A stretch of 64,000 bases of DNA from assembly GCA_017305195.1 (NCBI GenBank), contig JAFKMU010000056.1:26206-90205 (forward strand), given 5' to 3'. The position numbers and the translations under genes were made by a program. The notes below the pieces were generated by a model. The model did not search any database and had not been told where the DNA came from. It was given only the letters and a program-made list of their open reading frames with translations. Source of the DNA: Verrucomicrobiota bacterium. Its GTDB lineage: Bacteria; Verrucomicrobiota; Verrucomicrobiia; Chthoniobacterales; Terrimicrobiaceae. Positions 35,677 to 44,232 of the stretch are shown one piece after another; the stretch's first letter is position 1, and the number at the start of each line of letters is the position of its first letter.

Positions 35677-36882
35677 GTGAAAATCTCACATTGCTCCGAG
35701 CGGTCGAGCGCATGCGATGCCTCGACCGGAGCCGAGGTGATTCAATGGACGCTGGGACCGGGGAAGAATCACCATCTGTATTTCACGACGCATAGCGTCA
35801 CGGCGGACGACCGCTGGCTGGTCTTCCTTTCGGAACGGGATGGGCATCCGAATCTCTACGCCATCGACCGGCGCGATGGGACGATCCGCAGGCTGAGCAA
35901 CAATGCCTCCGGGACGCTACGGAGCTATGTTTATCCGCTGGGCGGACTGACCGGACTCAGCAAGGTCTCGCCCTGCCTCGATCCGTTTCGCAATCGTCTT
36001 TTCTATATCCGCGACGACCGCATATTTCAGGTGAATCTCGATGACCCGGAGCCGACGGAGCGATCCCTCTCGTCCCTGCCTGCGGGCTGGTATGGCGGAT
36101 TTACCCATATCTCGGCGGATGGAAAGACGCTCTGCGTGCCGGTGACGGACCCGCGCGCTTTCGCGGAGGAAAGAACGCAGTGGGAGCAGCTCGAACACGT
36201 GCCGTCGCGCATGGCGGCGGGTGGACTGAACACGCGGCTGTACTTCATCGACACGGAAACCGGTGCACAGCGCATCGCGGCGAAGATTCCCTTCTGGGTG
36301 ACGCACGTGCAGTTCGATCCCGCGGGATCACTTCGGATGATTTTCAACCTCGAGGGCAGCGGCGATGGAGCGCCGTTGCCAGACCGCATCTGGTGCCTGG
36401 AGACGGACGGTGCCTTTCGGCCGCTCGCCCCGGAGGCCGAGGGCGAATGGCGGTCGCACGAAAACTGGGCTCCCGATGGCCGGAGCATCCTTTACCACGG
36501 CTCCCGTGACGGGCGGGCCTTTGTGGCCGCACGCACGTGGGAAGGAGAGTTGCTGCATGAGACGGCGATCGACGGGGTGGAATTCTGGCACGCCACGGGA
36601 TTGCCCGACGGACGGCGGCTCGCGGTGGATCGCCGGGATGGAATGCTCTCCCTGATCGATCCGCAACCCGGAGGCGTACAGCCCCGGGTGGTCGATCTTT
36701 GCCGGCACGACACGACCATCGAGGACCAGGATACGCACGCGCATCCGATCACCGCGCTTCACGGCCTCAGCCTGGTCTTCACCTCCGATCGCAGCGGCGA
36801 CTGCCAGGTCTACGAAGTCGCCATCCCGGGACCCGATGCCGCCCCGGATTCAGAATCTCCACGCCAAGCACCAACCGTTTAG
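35677..36882 (+). CDS. PL22-like (oligogalacturonate lyase-type) beta-propeller
   Basis: This 401-residue protein starts at a GTG (35677), 18 bases after the acetylesterase stop. It forms WD40/TolB-like blades: HHLYFTTHSVTADDRWLVFL, SERDGHPNLYAIDR, GGFTHISADGKTL and FTSDRSGDCQVYEV. The His residues in PFWVTHVQFDP, SHENWAPDGRSILYHG and DTHAHPITALHG correspond to the metal-binding His positions expected of oligogalacturonate lyases (PL22). These are cytoplasmic enzymes that cut unsaturated digalacturonate. The absence of a signal peptide agrees. It lies in a unit with the GH38-like and HAD genes. A non-lyase relative is possible because this family has few characterised members. Confidence 0.75.
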   Translation: MKISHCSERSSACDASTGAEVIQWTLGPGKNHHLYFTTHSVTADDRWLVFLSERDGHPNLYAIDRRDGTIRRLSNNASGTLRSYVYPLGGLTGLSKVSPCLDPFRNRLFYIRDDRIFQVNLDDPEPTERSLSSLPAGWYGGFTHISADGKTLCVPVTDPRAFAEERTQWEQLEHVPSRMAAGGLNTRLYFIDTETGAQRIAAKIPFWVTHVQFDPAGSLRMIFNLEGSGDGAPLPDRIWCLETDGAFRPLAPEAEGEWRSHENWAPDGRSILYHGSRDGRAFVAARTWEGELLHETAIDGVEFWHATGLPDGRRLAVDRRDGMLSLIDPQPGGVQPRVVDLCRHDTTIEDQDTHAHPITALHGLSLVFTSDRSGDCQVYEVAIPGPDAAPDSESPRQAPTV

Positions 36883-36891
36883 GTACAGAAA

Positions 36892-39654
36892 ATGAAAAGC
36901 TCACAAATTCAGCAGATCAAGGTCGTCTCCAACACCCACTGGGACCGCGAGTTTCGGCGGACTTTTGAAAAGACGCGGCGACGCCTGCTCACGATGATGG
37001 ATGTCACGCTCGACATCCTGGAAAAGGACCCGGACTACGCCTCCTTCACGATGGACGGCCACTCCATCATGATCGACGATTACCTGGAGATGCGCCCCGA
37101 GCGCCGTCCGCTGGTGGAGAAGCTGGTGAAGGAGCGCAGGCTCATCCTCGGGCCTTACTACACGCTGGCCGAAGAGTTCAGCATCGGGCAGGAGTCGCTC
37201 GTCCGCAATCTGCTCTGGGGCCGCCGGACGGTGGAGAAATACGGCGGCAAGGTCGGCACGGTAGCCTACACGCCCTCCTCGTGGGGACAGACCGGCCAGC
37301 TCCCGCAGATCCTCGCGGAGTTTGGGCAGAAATACATGATGTTCTACCGTGGCATCTCGCACCATGAGGCCGATGCCGAGTGGATCTGGGAGGCTCCCGA
37401 TGGCACGCAGCTCACCGCGAGCCGCTTCGCCGTGTATGCCCGGTACAACTGGTATTACCAGGTCCACCGCGCGGTGACGGCGAATGCGGTTTTTGACAAG
37501 GCCTACGACTGGGACGCGCACGAGGAGGTGCCGGTCCGGATCGCCGACGGCCAGGCGGGGGAAGACCTCGCCTTCGATCTCCAGGAGCCGGAACTGCGGT
37601 ACGACCGGTCGCGCCTCGAGCAGGCCGTCCGCGACATGATCGAGCGCGAGGGCTCGCATTTCACCACGCCGGTGTTCCTCGCGATGCACGGGCACGACAT
37701 CTCGGTCGCCCATCCGCTGGAGTCGCAGATCATCAAGGATGCGCAGGAGATTTTCCGGGGTGAGTACACGATCGAGCATACGGATCTCGAGGGATTCTGG
37801 GCGGCGGCGGAGGAGCATCTCGACCGCAGCAAGCTCGCGGTCCTGAAGGGCGAAAAGCGCTCCTATCTCAAGCAGGGCATGTGGACGTTCCTTTTCCCGG
37901 GAACAGTCAGCGCCCGCACGTATCTCAAGCAAAAGGATTTCTCCGCGACAGCCCGCCTCGTGCGGTATGCCGAGCCGCTGGCCTCGCTCGCGGCCACGCT
38001 CGGGGCCGAGTATCCGAAGACCTATCTGGATCGCGGCTGGAGCATCCTGCTTTCGAATCACACGCACGATGCCAACGGCGGCTGTGCGCCCGATGCCGTC
38101 TGCGAGGAGATCGCGGGCCGGTATGCCAAGGCCTCCGATATCGGCGACATCGTCTCCGAGGATGCGATGTGCCACATCGCGCGGAATATCTCGCCGGAGG
38201 GACGCCCCGCCAACGCGATCCAACTCATCGTGTTCAACTCTCTGCCCTTCACTCGCGACGCCATCGTGCCGGTCGACCTGGAGATTCCCTCGACCTACAA
38301 GGCCAGGGCGGCGCGTCTCACTGCGGCCTCGGACCCCGAGGTGGCCCGGCAGCCGATCAGCAGCGAGAAATCCAGCGTCTTCGTCGATAGCATCTGGGAG
38401 GTACCGCGCATCCTCAACTCCAGCCGCATCAAATTCCACGCCAGGCTCACGGCTCTCCCGGCGCTCGGCTATCGCGTGTACGACATCATTCCCGAGACCG
38501 TCGACCTGCGGACCCGCGGGTCCATCGTGGTCAATGATACGACACTGGAGAATGAACACCTCCGTGTCTCGGTGAACACAAACGGAACGGTCGACCTGCT
38601 TTGCAAACACACCGGCAAGGTTTACGAGGGCGTGAACTACCTCACCAGCCAGGGCGAGTGCGGCAATGCCTGGAAGCATGTCGCGCCGACCTTTGATCGC
38701 AAATACACCAGCATCGGTGCGAATGCCGTCCTCTGCGTGAAGGAATCCGGGCCACTCGTGGGAACGATCGAGGCGGTCTATGACTTCGCGGTTCCGGCCG
38801 ATTATGGCGACGGAACGGGCCGCAGCGAGACGCTGGTGAAGATCCCCGTGCGCGTCGAGTATCGCCTGAACCACGGATCGCCCCGCCTCGATGTCACTGT
38901 GCGGCTTGATAATGTGGCGAAAGACCACTGGCTGCGCGTGAATTTCCCCACGCATCTCGATGCGAAGTTCAGCACCGCGGACACGCACTTTGACGTGATC
39001 TCGCGGCCTGTGGAGTTGCCGGATTCCACCGGCTGGGTGGAGGAGGCCTTTGGCACGCATCCGCTGCAGACCTTTGCCTGCCTGGAAAATGGCGGCGAGA
39101 CCTTCGCGGTGCTTCCGCAGGGGCTCTTCGAGTTTGAAGCCCACGAGGACGACGCCTCGACCCTGTCGCTCACCCTTCTTCGCGCCTGCCGGATCAAGCT
39201 GGCCGTCAGTGAGGAAAAGATGACCGAGCTGCCCGACGAGGGTATCCAGTGTCCGGGCCGTCAGGTCTTCCGTTACGCGCTGGTCGCGGCCGGCGGTGAC
39301 TGGCAGTCCAACCAACTGCTGCAGCAGGCCGATGATGCCGCGCACCCCGTGCGGGCGATCATGACGGGTCGCGGCAAGGGTTCGCTCCCGGCCGAGCAGT
39401 CGCTATTCTGTATCTCCAATTCCGCCGTGCATGTGAGCGCGGTGAAGCAGGCCGAGAATGGCGAGGGGCTCATCATTCGTCTCTTCAATCCCACCGACGA
39501 CTCTCAGGAGGTGGCCGTGGCGTTTGGAAAGGCTATGACGGCAGCCGAACGGTGCGGCATGGATGAAATCGTGCTGGAGCCGCTTTCCGTCGACGGGTCG
39601 ACTGTGCTACTCTCCGTCGCTCCCAGGAAAATCTACACCCTTCGCGTACGATGA
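36892..39654 (+). CDS. GH38-like alpha-mannosidase-family protein, nucleophile Asp replaced
   Basis: The 920-residue cytoplasmic protein has the GH38 architecture: a metal-binding NTHWDREF at His16/Asp18, an active-site region AYTPSSWGQTGQLPQIL and a second His block NHTHDANGGC (His392). A long C-terminal beta region follows (LIVFNSLPFTRD, LDVTVRLDN, VRVEYRLNHGSPRLD). Bacterial GH38 enzymes such as MngB read PDSFG where this protein reads PSSWG (Ser129). That Asp is both the nucleophile and a zinc ligand in characterised members. The rest of the family signature is intact. It starts 9 bases after the PL22-like stop and overlaps the HAD gene by 4 bases. It may be inactive, bind sugar only, or use another residue. 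Confidence 0.85.
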   Translation: MKSSQIQQIKVVSNTHWDREFRRTFEKTRRRLLTMMDVTLDILEKDPDYASFTMDGHSIMIDDYLEMRPERRPLVEKLVKERRLILGPYYTLAEEFSIGQESLVRNLLWGRRTVEKYGGKVGTVAYTPSSWGQTGQLPQILAEFGQKYMMFYRGISHHEADAEWIWEAPDGTQLTASRFAVYARYNWYYQVHRAVTANAVFDKAYDWDAHEEVPVRIADGQAGEDLAFDLQEPELRYDRSRLEQAVRDMIEREGSHFTTPVFLAMHGHDISVAHPLESQIIKDAQEIFRGEYTIEHTDLEGFWAAAEEHLDRSKLAVLKGEKRSYLKQGMWTFLFPGTVSARTYLKQKDFSATARLVRYAEPLASLAATLGAEYPKTYLDRGWSILLSNHTHDANGGCAPDAVCEEIAGRYAKASDIGDIVSEDAMCHIARNISPEGRPANAIQLIVFNSLPFTRDAIVPVDLEIPSTYKARAARLTAASDPEVARQPISSEKSSVFVDSIWEVPRILNSSRIKFHARLTALPALGYRVYDIIPETVDLRTRGSIVVNDTTLENEHLRVSVNTNGTVDLLCKHTGKVYEGVNYLTSQGECGNAWKHVAPTFDRKYTSIGANAVLCVKESGPLVGTIEAVYDFAVPADYGDGTGRSETLVKIPVRVEYRLNHGSPRLDVTVRLDNVAKDHWLRVNFPTHLDAKFSTADTHFDVISRPVELPDSTGWVEEAFGTHPLQTFACLENGGETFAVLPQGLFEFEAHEDDASTLSLTLLRACRIKLAVSEEKMTELPDEGIQCPGRQVFRYALVAAGGDWQSNQLLQQADDAAHPVRAIMTGRGKGSLPAEQSLFCISNSAVHVSAVKQAENGEGLIIRLFNPTDDSQEVAVAFGKAMTAAERCGMDEIVLEPLSVDGSTVLLSVAPRKIYTLRVR

Positions 39655-40646
39655 CGATCGATCACATCCCCGGTATTGGCCCGATAACCGACGAGGTCCT
39701 GCGGGAATTTCTGCCCGAGGAGGTCGGCGGCGACGGAATGTTCCGCGTGGGCCGGGACGGGGTGAGGGCGATCTTCACTCCGCTCGACCGCGTGAGCGAG
39801 CTGATCGTCTATGCCGACAAGACGCTCGTTTACATCCGGTCCAAGATGGGCTACCCCGCCCTGTATCCGCTGCATGAGGCGAGGTTTGATGGTCCCGCCG
39901 AGGCCGTATTGATGGACCTCGACGGCACCAGCGTGCACAGCGAGCACTTCTGGATCTGGGTGATCGAGCAGACCACGTCGCGCCTGCTAGGCAACGCAAG
40001 GTTTCAGCTTGAGGCGGCGGACGAGCCCCATGTCTCCGGCCACTCCGTCAGCGAGCACCTGAGCTATTGCATCGGCAAATACTGCCCCGACAAAACCGTG
40101 GAGGAGGCCCGCCAGCATTACTTTGACATCGTTCACCATGAGATGAGCGAGATCATGGCCGGGCGCGGGAGGCCGAATGCCTTCGAGCCCGCTCCGGGGC
40201 TGGATGAGTTTCTGTACAAGCTGAAGGAGAGCGGCGTGAAGATCGGCCTCGTCACCTCCGGGCTTTACGAAAAGGCGTGGCCCGAGGTGCTGTCGGCCTT
40301 TCGCACGCTCAAGATGGGCGATCCGCTGGAGTTCTACGACGCCATCATCAGCGCAGGTCATGCGATCCGCAAGGGGCAGTGCGGCACCATGGGCGAGCTC
40401 GCCCCCAAGCCCCATCCCTGGCTCTACGCCGAGACGGCGCGGGTCGGCCTCGGCATTGATCCCTCCCGCCGCCATCGCGTGATCGGCATGGAGGATTCCG
40501 GGGCTGGGGTCGTTTCGATCCGCCTCGCGGGCTTCTCCGCGATCGGCGTCGAGGGCGGAAATATCAACCGCAGCGGGTCGAACCCTTTCCTTTTTGGCAA
40601 GGTCTCGCGTCTGGTCGATGCCCTGCCCCTGATCCTGGATCATTAG
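39651..40646 (+). CDS. HAD-superfamily phosphatase/phosphomutase with N-terminal extension
   Basis: This 331-residue protein starts inside the stop region of the GH38-like gene (ATGA overlap), indicating translational coupling. Residues 84-331 are a beta-phosphoglucomutase-like HAD domain: nucleophile motif LMDLDGT (Asp89, Asp91), GLVTSGLYEK with the motif II Ser/Thr, Lys in PKPHPWLY and the acidic pair in GMEDSGAG. The first 83 residues (IPGIGPITDEVLREFLPEEV, IVYADKTLVYIRSKMGYP) form an extension that is not part of the standard fold and that I do not recognise. Substrates are probably sugar phosphates produced in the same pathway. It is last in the unit; a weak hairpin follows at 40656. Confidence 0.85.
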   Translation: MTIDHIPGIGPITDEVLREFLPEEVGGDGMFRVGRDGVRAIFTPLDRVSELIVYADKTLVYIRSKMGYPALYPLHEARFDGPAEAVLMDLDGTSVHSEHFWIWVIEQTTSRLLGNARFQLEAADEPHVSGHSVSEHLSYCIGKYCPDKTVEEARQHYFDIVHHEMSEIMAGRGRPNAFEPAPGLDEFLYKLKESGVKIGLVTSGLYEKAWPEVLSAFRTLKMGDPLEFYDAIISAGHAIRKGQCGTMGELAPKPHPWLYAETARVGLGIDPSRRHRVIGMEDSGAGVVSIRLAGFSAIGVEGGNINRSGSNPFLFGKVSRLVDALPLILDH

Positions 40647-40655
40647 GTTTTCCAG

Positions 40656-40684
40656 CCGGAGGGCTTGCCGAGCAAACCCTCTGG
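40656..40684 (+). terminator. Possible terminator after the HAD gene
   Basis: CCGGAGGG pairs with CCCTCTGG (one G-T wobble) around a 13-base loop. The following bases are C-rich rather than T-rich, so termination is uncertain. Confidence 0.3.
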
Positions 40685-40767
40685 CCCCCTTTGCCAGGTC
40701 GGCTTTCGGATTCGTCGTGGCGTGGAATGTCTTGGTCTCGCTTGAGAACGCAGGGCGGGAGATGGTC

Positions 40768-40782
40768 GTTATTATCAATAAC
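40768..40782. promoter_or_regulatory. Inverted repeat upstream of the dockerin-like gene
   Basis: GTTATT-atc-AATAAC is a perfect 6-bp-arm inverted repeat, AT-rich within GC-rich surroundings, 72 bases before the ATG at 40854. It is a candidate operator. Confidence 0.42.
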
Positions 40783-40853
40783 AGGGGCGATTCCTCCATG
40801 GACGGCATTGAGCGATTTCTATTGGCTTGGCGTGGTCTTTCAACATCCCTCCC

Positions 40854-43511
40854 ATGATTCCCTGCGTTAAGATGCTCCCGCGAGTTGCTGTGCTCCTGGC
40901 TTCGGTTTCCCTGCTGAATGCCCAGAGCTTTCCCGACGTCTCTTCCGTCTATGTGCACTACTCGGCGGACAACAGTGCGAATGTCACCGTGGTGCCGATG
41001 AGCCAGGCATTTACTTCGGCGAACGTCGATCTCGCCAACCAGCTGCTGACCGGGCTGCCCGACCTGGGCTTCCCCTCGGTAGCGAAGGGCTATGCGACAC
41101 CGGTATATTTCTCCACCACCGGCACGCTGCCCGCGCCGCTGCAGGCCAATACCCCTTATTACGTGGTGGGCAACGCCACAGGCGGCTACAAGGTCTACCC
41201 CATCGCGACCGACGCCGATGCGTCCTATCAGCCCGGATCGCTGCTGGGTGAAAAAGTACAGATCGCGCAAAACGCCTACCTCGGAGTCCGCAATGTCGTT
41301 TTCACCAACGGCGGCTCCGGCACCCATACGCTTTCCACGAAGAAGCTCCTCACCCAGTTGAACGACCTGACGGCGAATGGATTTCATTCCATCGCTCCGA
41401 ACATCACCAACAAACACGCCATGCTGGAGCTGGATACCGATGCCAGCGGGCATTGGTACTTCAAGACGTTGGGAGCGATCACCCGGGAAAACATGGTGGG
41501 TTCCTACAATGGATACGGCCCGACGTATTACCAGAGTGGAGACAAGTACGCCGCCCGGCAGCATATTGGGAACAAGCGGGTCGTTTATCAGATTTTCGTC
41601 TGCCGCGTTCGCTCGTACAAGGAGCGGCAGGTCCTGAAGGTGCTCGACACCCCCGCGCATATCAATACCTCGACGGACCAGGTCAGCTATGGCTGGGAGT
41701 CGCGAATGACCAGCAAGGTGGCCACGGGAGATCTGATCAGGGTCCAGGCGACCAGCGGATCAACTTTGCCCGCTCCCCTGGTCGAGGGAACGGACTACTT
41801 TGCGAGAAAGGTGGACACCAAGCTCATGACGCTTCATCCCACTGCGGCGGATGCCGCCAGTGGCACCAACACTATTGATCTCACCACGACTGGCAGCGGA
41901 TCGTTCCTCTTCTATGATCCTCTGCGTGTCGGCGATGCGCGGCGCTGGAGCTTCTTTGCGGAGGTCCTCGAGCCCGGCAGCGGGGGAGGGAATACGCTTT
42001 CGGCCCGCCTTCAGGAGCCGATGCCATCCGGGGCCAGCGTCCTGAAAATCCCGACGGCTTTCTCGGCGAACGGGAATGTCACGAATTTTGCAAGCGTGCC
42101 CGACCTCACGCCGGTGGTGCTGTGGGTTCCTCCCGGCGCGACCCTCCCTCCTCCCCTCGTCTCGGGGACTCGCTACTGGATTTCCAAGTCCTCGCCGACC
42201 AGTAGCAGCGCCCGGCTGCACTCCAGTCTGGCCAGCGCGCAGGCCGGTGTGGGCAAGGCCGTGGCCGCCTCGGGCTGCATCACCTTCACGGCTGCTGGCA
42301 CGGGAGAGTGCCTGGTCAACTACGATGACGACGCCACCTACATCGGCTACGGGACATTGCAGAGCGCCATCGAGCCTCCGCCTTTGCGGGTGACGTTTGG
42401 CGACCTGAAGGTTCTCGTCTTCAAGATCGACTTCAACGATCCCGATCCGGGCGTCACCAATGCGGTGGCCACTCTCGGGGTCAATGAGGCTGTGACTTCG
42501 TCACGCACTCTCACCCTGGCCAAGGGAAACACCCCCGCCGCCGTGCAGGATTCGGCAAAGGCATGGACGCTCTTTAACTCCGCCCAGGGCCACGTGCCGA
42601 TCGACCTGGATTGCTACGAGATTGTCTTCGGCAGCACCGAGTCCACCGACCCCTCTGCCGACATCGAGGCCATCGTGGATTACCTGAAGGCAAAGTACGA
42701 CATCACGGACACAGTCCCCGCGCCAGCGGCTCCGACCGGTGCCGCCGCCATCGCCGGAGATGGATTGGTTTCGCTATCCTGGACGCCCGTCATCGACGCC
42801 GCGAGCTATCGGGTCAAGGTCGCCTCCTCGCCGTCCGGGCCGTTTAGCCAGTTGGCCCAGGTGGATTCCTCCTCGCGGAATTATCTGCATCTCGGTCTGG
42901 CGAGTGGCGTGACGTATTATTACAAGGTGTCTGCTGTGAATGCCGGCGGCGAGAGCGCGGATTCCGCGACCATACAGGCGGATTCTGTGAACCCTCCGGC
43001 CTTGACCAGCGCTGTCTCACGCCGGGTACACGGTACGGCAGGCTCCTTTGATCTCCCGGTTTCGATCTCGCCAGACGGCACCGTCCCGGTGGAATGTCGC
43101 CTGGGTTCTGCGCTCACCCTGGTGGCGACTTTTGACAAGGATATCGCCACCTGCGACGTTGTCGTGGCCTCCGGCGCCGCCTCCCTCGGCGAGGACTCCA
43201 TCGTCTCCGGCCGGGAGGTCACGGTCAGTCTCACCGATGTGACAGACATGCAGGCCTTGGAGGTCGACCTGGAAAATGTCACCGCCACCGATGGCGGCGT
43301 GCTTCCTGTCGGGATCATGAGAGTCAAGGTGCTGGTCGGCGATGTGAATGGAAGCTCCGCGGTGAATGTGCTGGATGCCGCCAAGGTCAAGAGCGTCGCG
43401 GGAAAACCCGTTGCCGCAAATAACTACTGGTACGACATCGACGCCAACGGAGAGCTTAACTCCCTGGATACCTCGCTGACCACCCAGCGTTCCGGGAATT
43501 CCCTGCCCTGA
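40854..43511 (+). CDS. Exported multi-domain protein with FN3 and dockerin-like C-terminus
   Basis: The 885-residue product (ATG 40854) has a signal peptide (RVAVLLASVSLLNAQ). The N-terminal two thirds contain three copies of a small beta-module marked by LPxPL-x-x-x-T-x-Y: LPAPLQANTPYYV, LPAPLVEGTDYFA and LPPPLVSGTRYWI. A fibronectin type III domain follows (VSLSWTPVIDAASYRVKV, GVTYYYKVSAVNAGG), then a module starting SRRVHGTAGSFDLPV. The C-terminus (about residues 830-885) is dockerin-like, with two calcium-loop-type segments: GDVNGSSAVNVLDAAKV and YDIDANGELNSLDT. Similar FN3/dockerin-like tails occur in secreted Verrucomicrobiota proteins. The next gene, 8 bases downstream, encodes a cohesin-like domain, so the two may bind each other. 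No catalytic domain is seen. Confidence 0.78.
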   Translation: MIPCVKMLPRVAVLLASVSLLNAQSFPDVSSVYVHYSADNSANVTVVPMSQAFTSANVDLANQLLTGLPDLGFPSVAKGYATPVYFSTTGTLPAPLQANTPYYVVGNATGGYKVYPIATDADASYQPGSLLGEKVQIAQNAYLGVRNVVFTNGGSGTHTLSTKKLLTQLNDLTANGFHSIAPNITNKHAMLELDTDASGHWYFKTLGAITRENMVGSYNGYGPTYYQSGDKYAARQHIGNKRVVYQIFVCRVRSYKERQVLKVLDTPAHINTSTDQVSYGWESRMTSKVATGDLIRVQATSGSTLPAPLVEGTDYFARKVDTKLMTLHPTAADAASGTNTIDLTTTGSGSFLFYDPLRVGDARRWSFFAEVLEPGSGGGNTLSARLQEPMPSGASVLKIPTAFSANGNVTNFASVPDLTPVVLWVPPGATLPPPLVSGTRYWISKSSPTSSSARLHSSLASAQAGVGKAVAASGCITFTAAGTGECLVNYDDDATYIGYGTLQSAIEPPPLRVTFGDLKVLVFKIDFNDPDPGVTNAVATLGVNEAVTSSRTLTLAKGNTPAAVQDSAKAWTLFNSAQGHVPIDLDCYEIVFGSTESTDPSADIEAIVDYLKAKYDITDTVPAPAAPTGAAAIAGDGLVSLSWTPVIDAASYRVKVASSPSGPFSQLAQVDSSSRNYLHLGLASGVTYYYKVSAVNAGGESADSATIQADSVNPPALTSAVSRRVHGTAGSFDLPVSISPDGTVPVECRLGSALTLVATFDKDIATCDVVVASGAASLGEDSIVSGREVTVSLTDVTDMQALEVDLENVTATDGGVLPVGIMRVKVLVGDVNGSSAVNVLDAAKVKSVAGKPVAANNYWYDIDANGELNSLDTSLTTQRSGNSLP

Positions 43512-43519
43512 CGCCGCGA

Positions 43520-44131
43520 ATGATGAGTTTTAGAGTCCTCGCCGCCAGCATCGGTCTCAGCGCGGTGCTCGCCTTCAGCGTTCAGGCCCAGACCCTGATT
43601 CTCGAGCCGAGCGCGACCGTGCTGGGAGCAGGAGATACCTTCTCCTTGAAGGTGTCGGTCGACACGGCCAGTCTGCCGATTGCGGGTTTCTCCGTCTTTT
43701 TCAATATGGCGGGCACCGATGCGTCGGGGAGTTTCGTTGTTCAGACAAACGTCCTTTCTCCGGATTGGAGTTTCGTGAATGCGGAGCCAACGCTGCCAGA
43801 GGTCCTTCCGAATAACGGCCACAGCCAGGACTACGGGGTCGCGACCACCCCCACCGTGGAGAACCTGCCGGCCAGCAGCTATCTCTGGCTCTTCACGCTT
43901 CAGATCCAGACCAGCCTCGCCACTGCGCCGGGCAGCTACACGATCATGACGACGACCGGCAGCCTCTTCTTTTATGATTTCGAGAGCGGAGGCACGGAGG
44001 TCCATTTGCCTTCCAGTTCCATCGCTGTTACAGTCGTTCCCGAACCCTCCTCCCTCGTCCTGGCTCTGTCATCAGTCGGGATACTCGTTCTTCTTCGATG
44101 GATACCCGGCTCGAAGAGGAAAAATGGTTGA
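43520..44131 (+). CDS. PEP-CTERM protein with cohesin-like domain
   Basis: This 203-residue exported protein begins with a signal peptide (SIGLSAVLAFSVQAQ). The mature domain reads LILEPSATVLGAGDTFSLKV, then LPIAGFSVFFNM and later LFTLQIQTSLATAPGSYTI. The order of GDTF-S-KVSVDT, followed by a G-F-V-F strand, resembles type I/II cohesins and related beta-sandwiches. The C-terminus is a PEP-CTERM tag: VVPEPSS, a hydrophobic helix, then RWIPGSKRKNG. Such tags are removed by an exosortase and lead to surface or matrix retention. It is 8 bases after the dockerin-like gene, so the pair is almost certainly co-transcribed. The cohesin assignment is from pattern only. Confidence 0.72.
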   Translation: MMSFRVLAASIGLSAVLAFSVQAQTLILEPSATVLGAGDTFSLKVSVDTASLPIAGFSVFFNMAGTDASGSFVVQTNVLSPDWSFVNAEPTLPEVLPNNGHSQDYGVATTPTVENLPASSYLWLFTLQIQTSLATAPGSYTIMTTTGSLFFYDFESGGTEVHLPSSSIAVTVVPEPSSLVLALSSVGILVLLRWIPGSKRKNG

Positions 44132-44232
44132 ATTTATCAATTACTGGATTGGTTCTGCCATGGACTTTAACTCCTCCGATAGGTTCTCTTTAACAAGTAA
44201 TCCACACCAACCCTCCCACCCATCGTTTTCCT

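Noticed and set aside
36901..39345. 814-codon minus-strand frame opposite the GH38-like gene
   Set aside because: Antisense shadow of a gene with strong family motifs.
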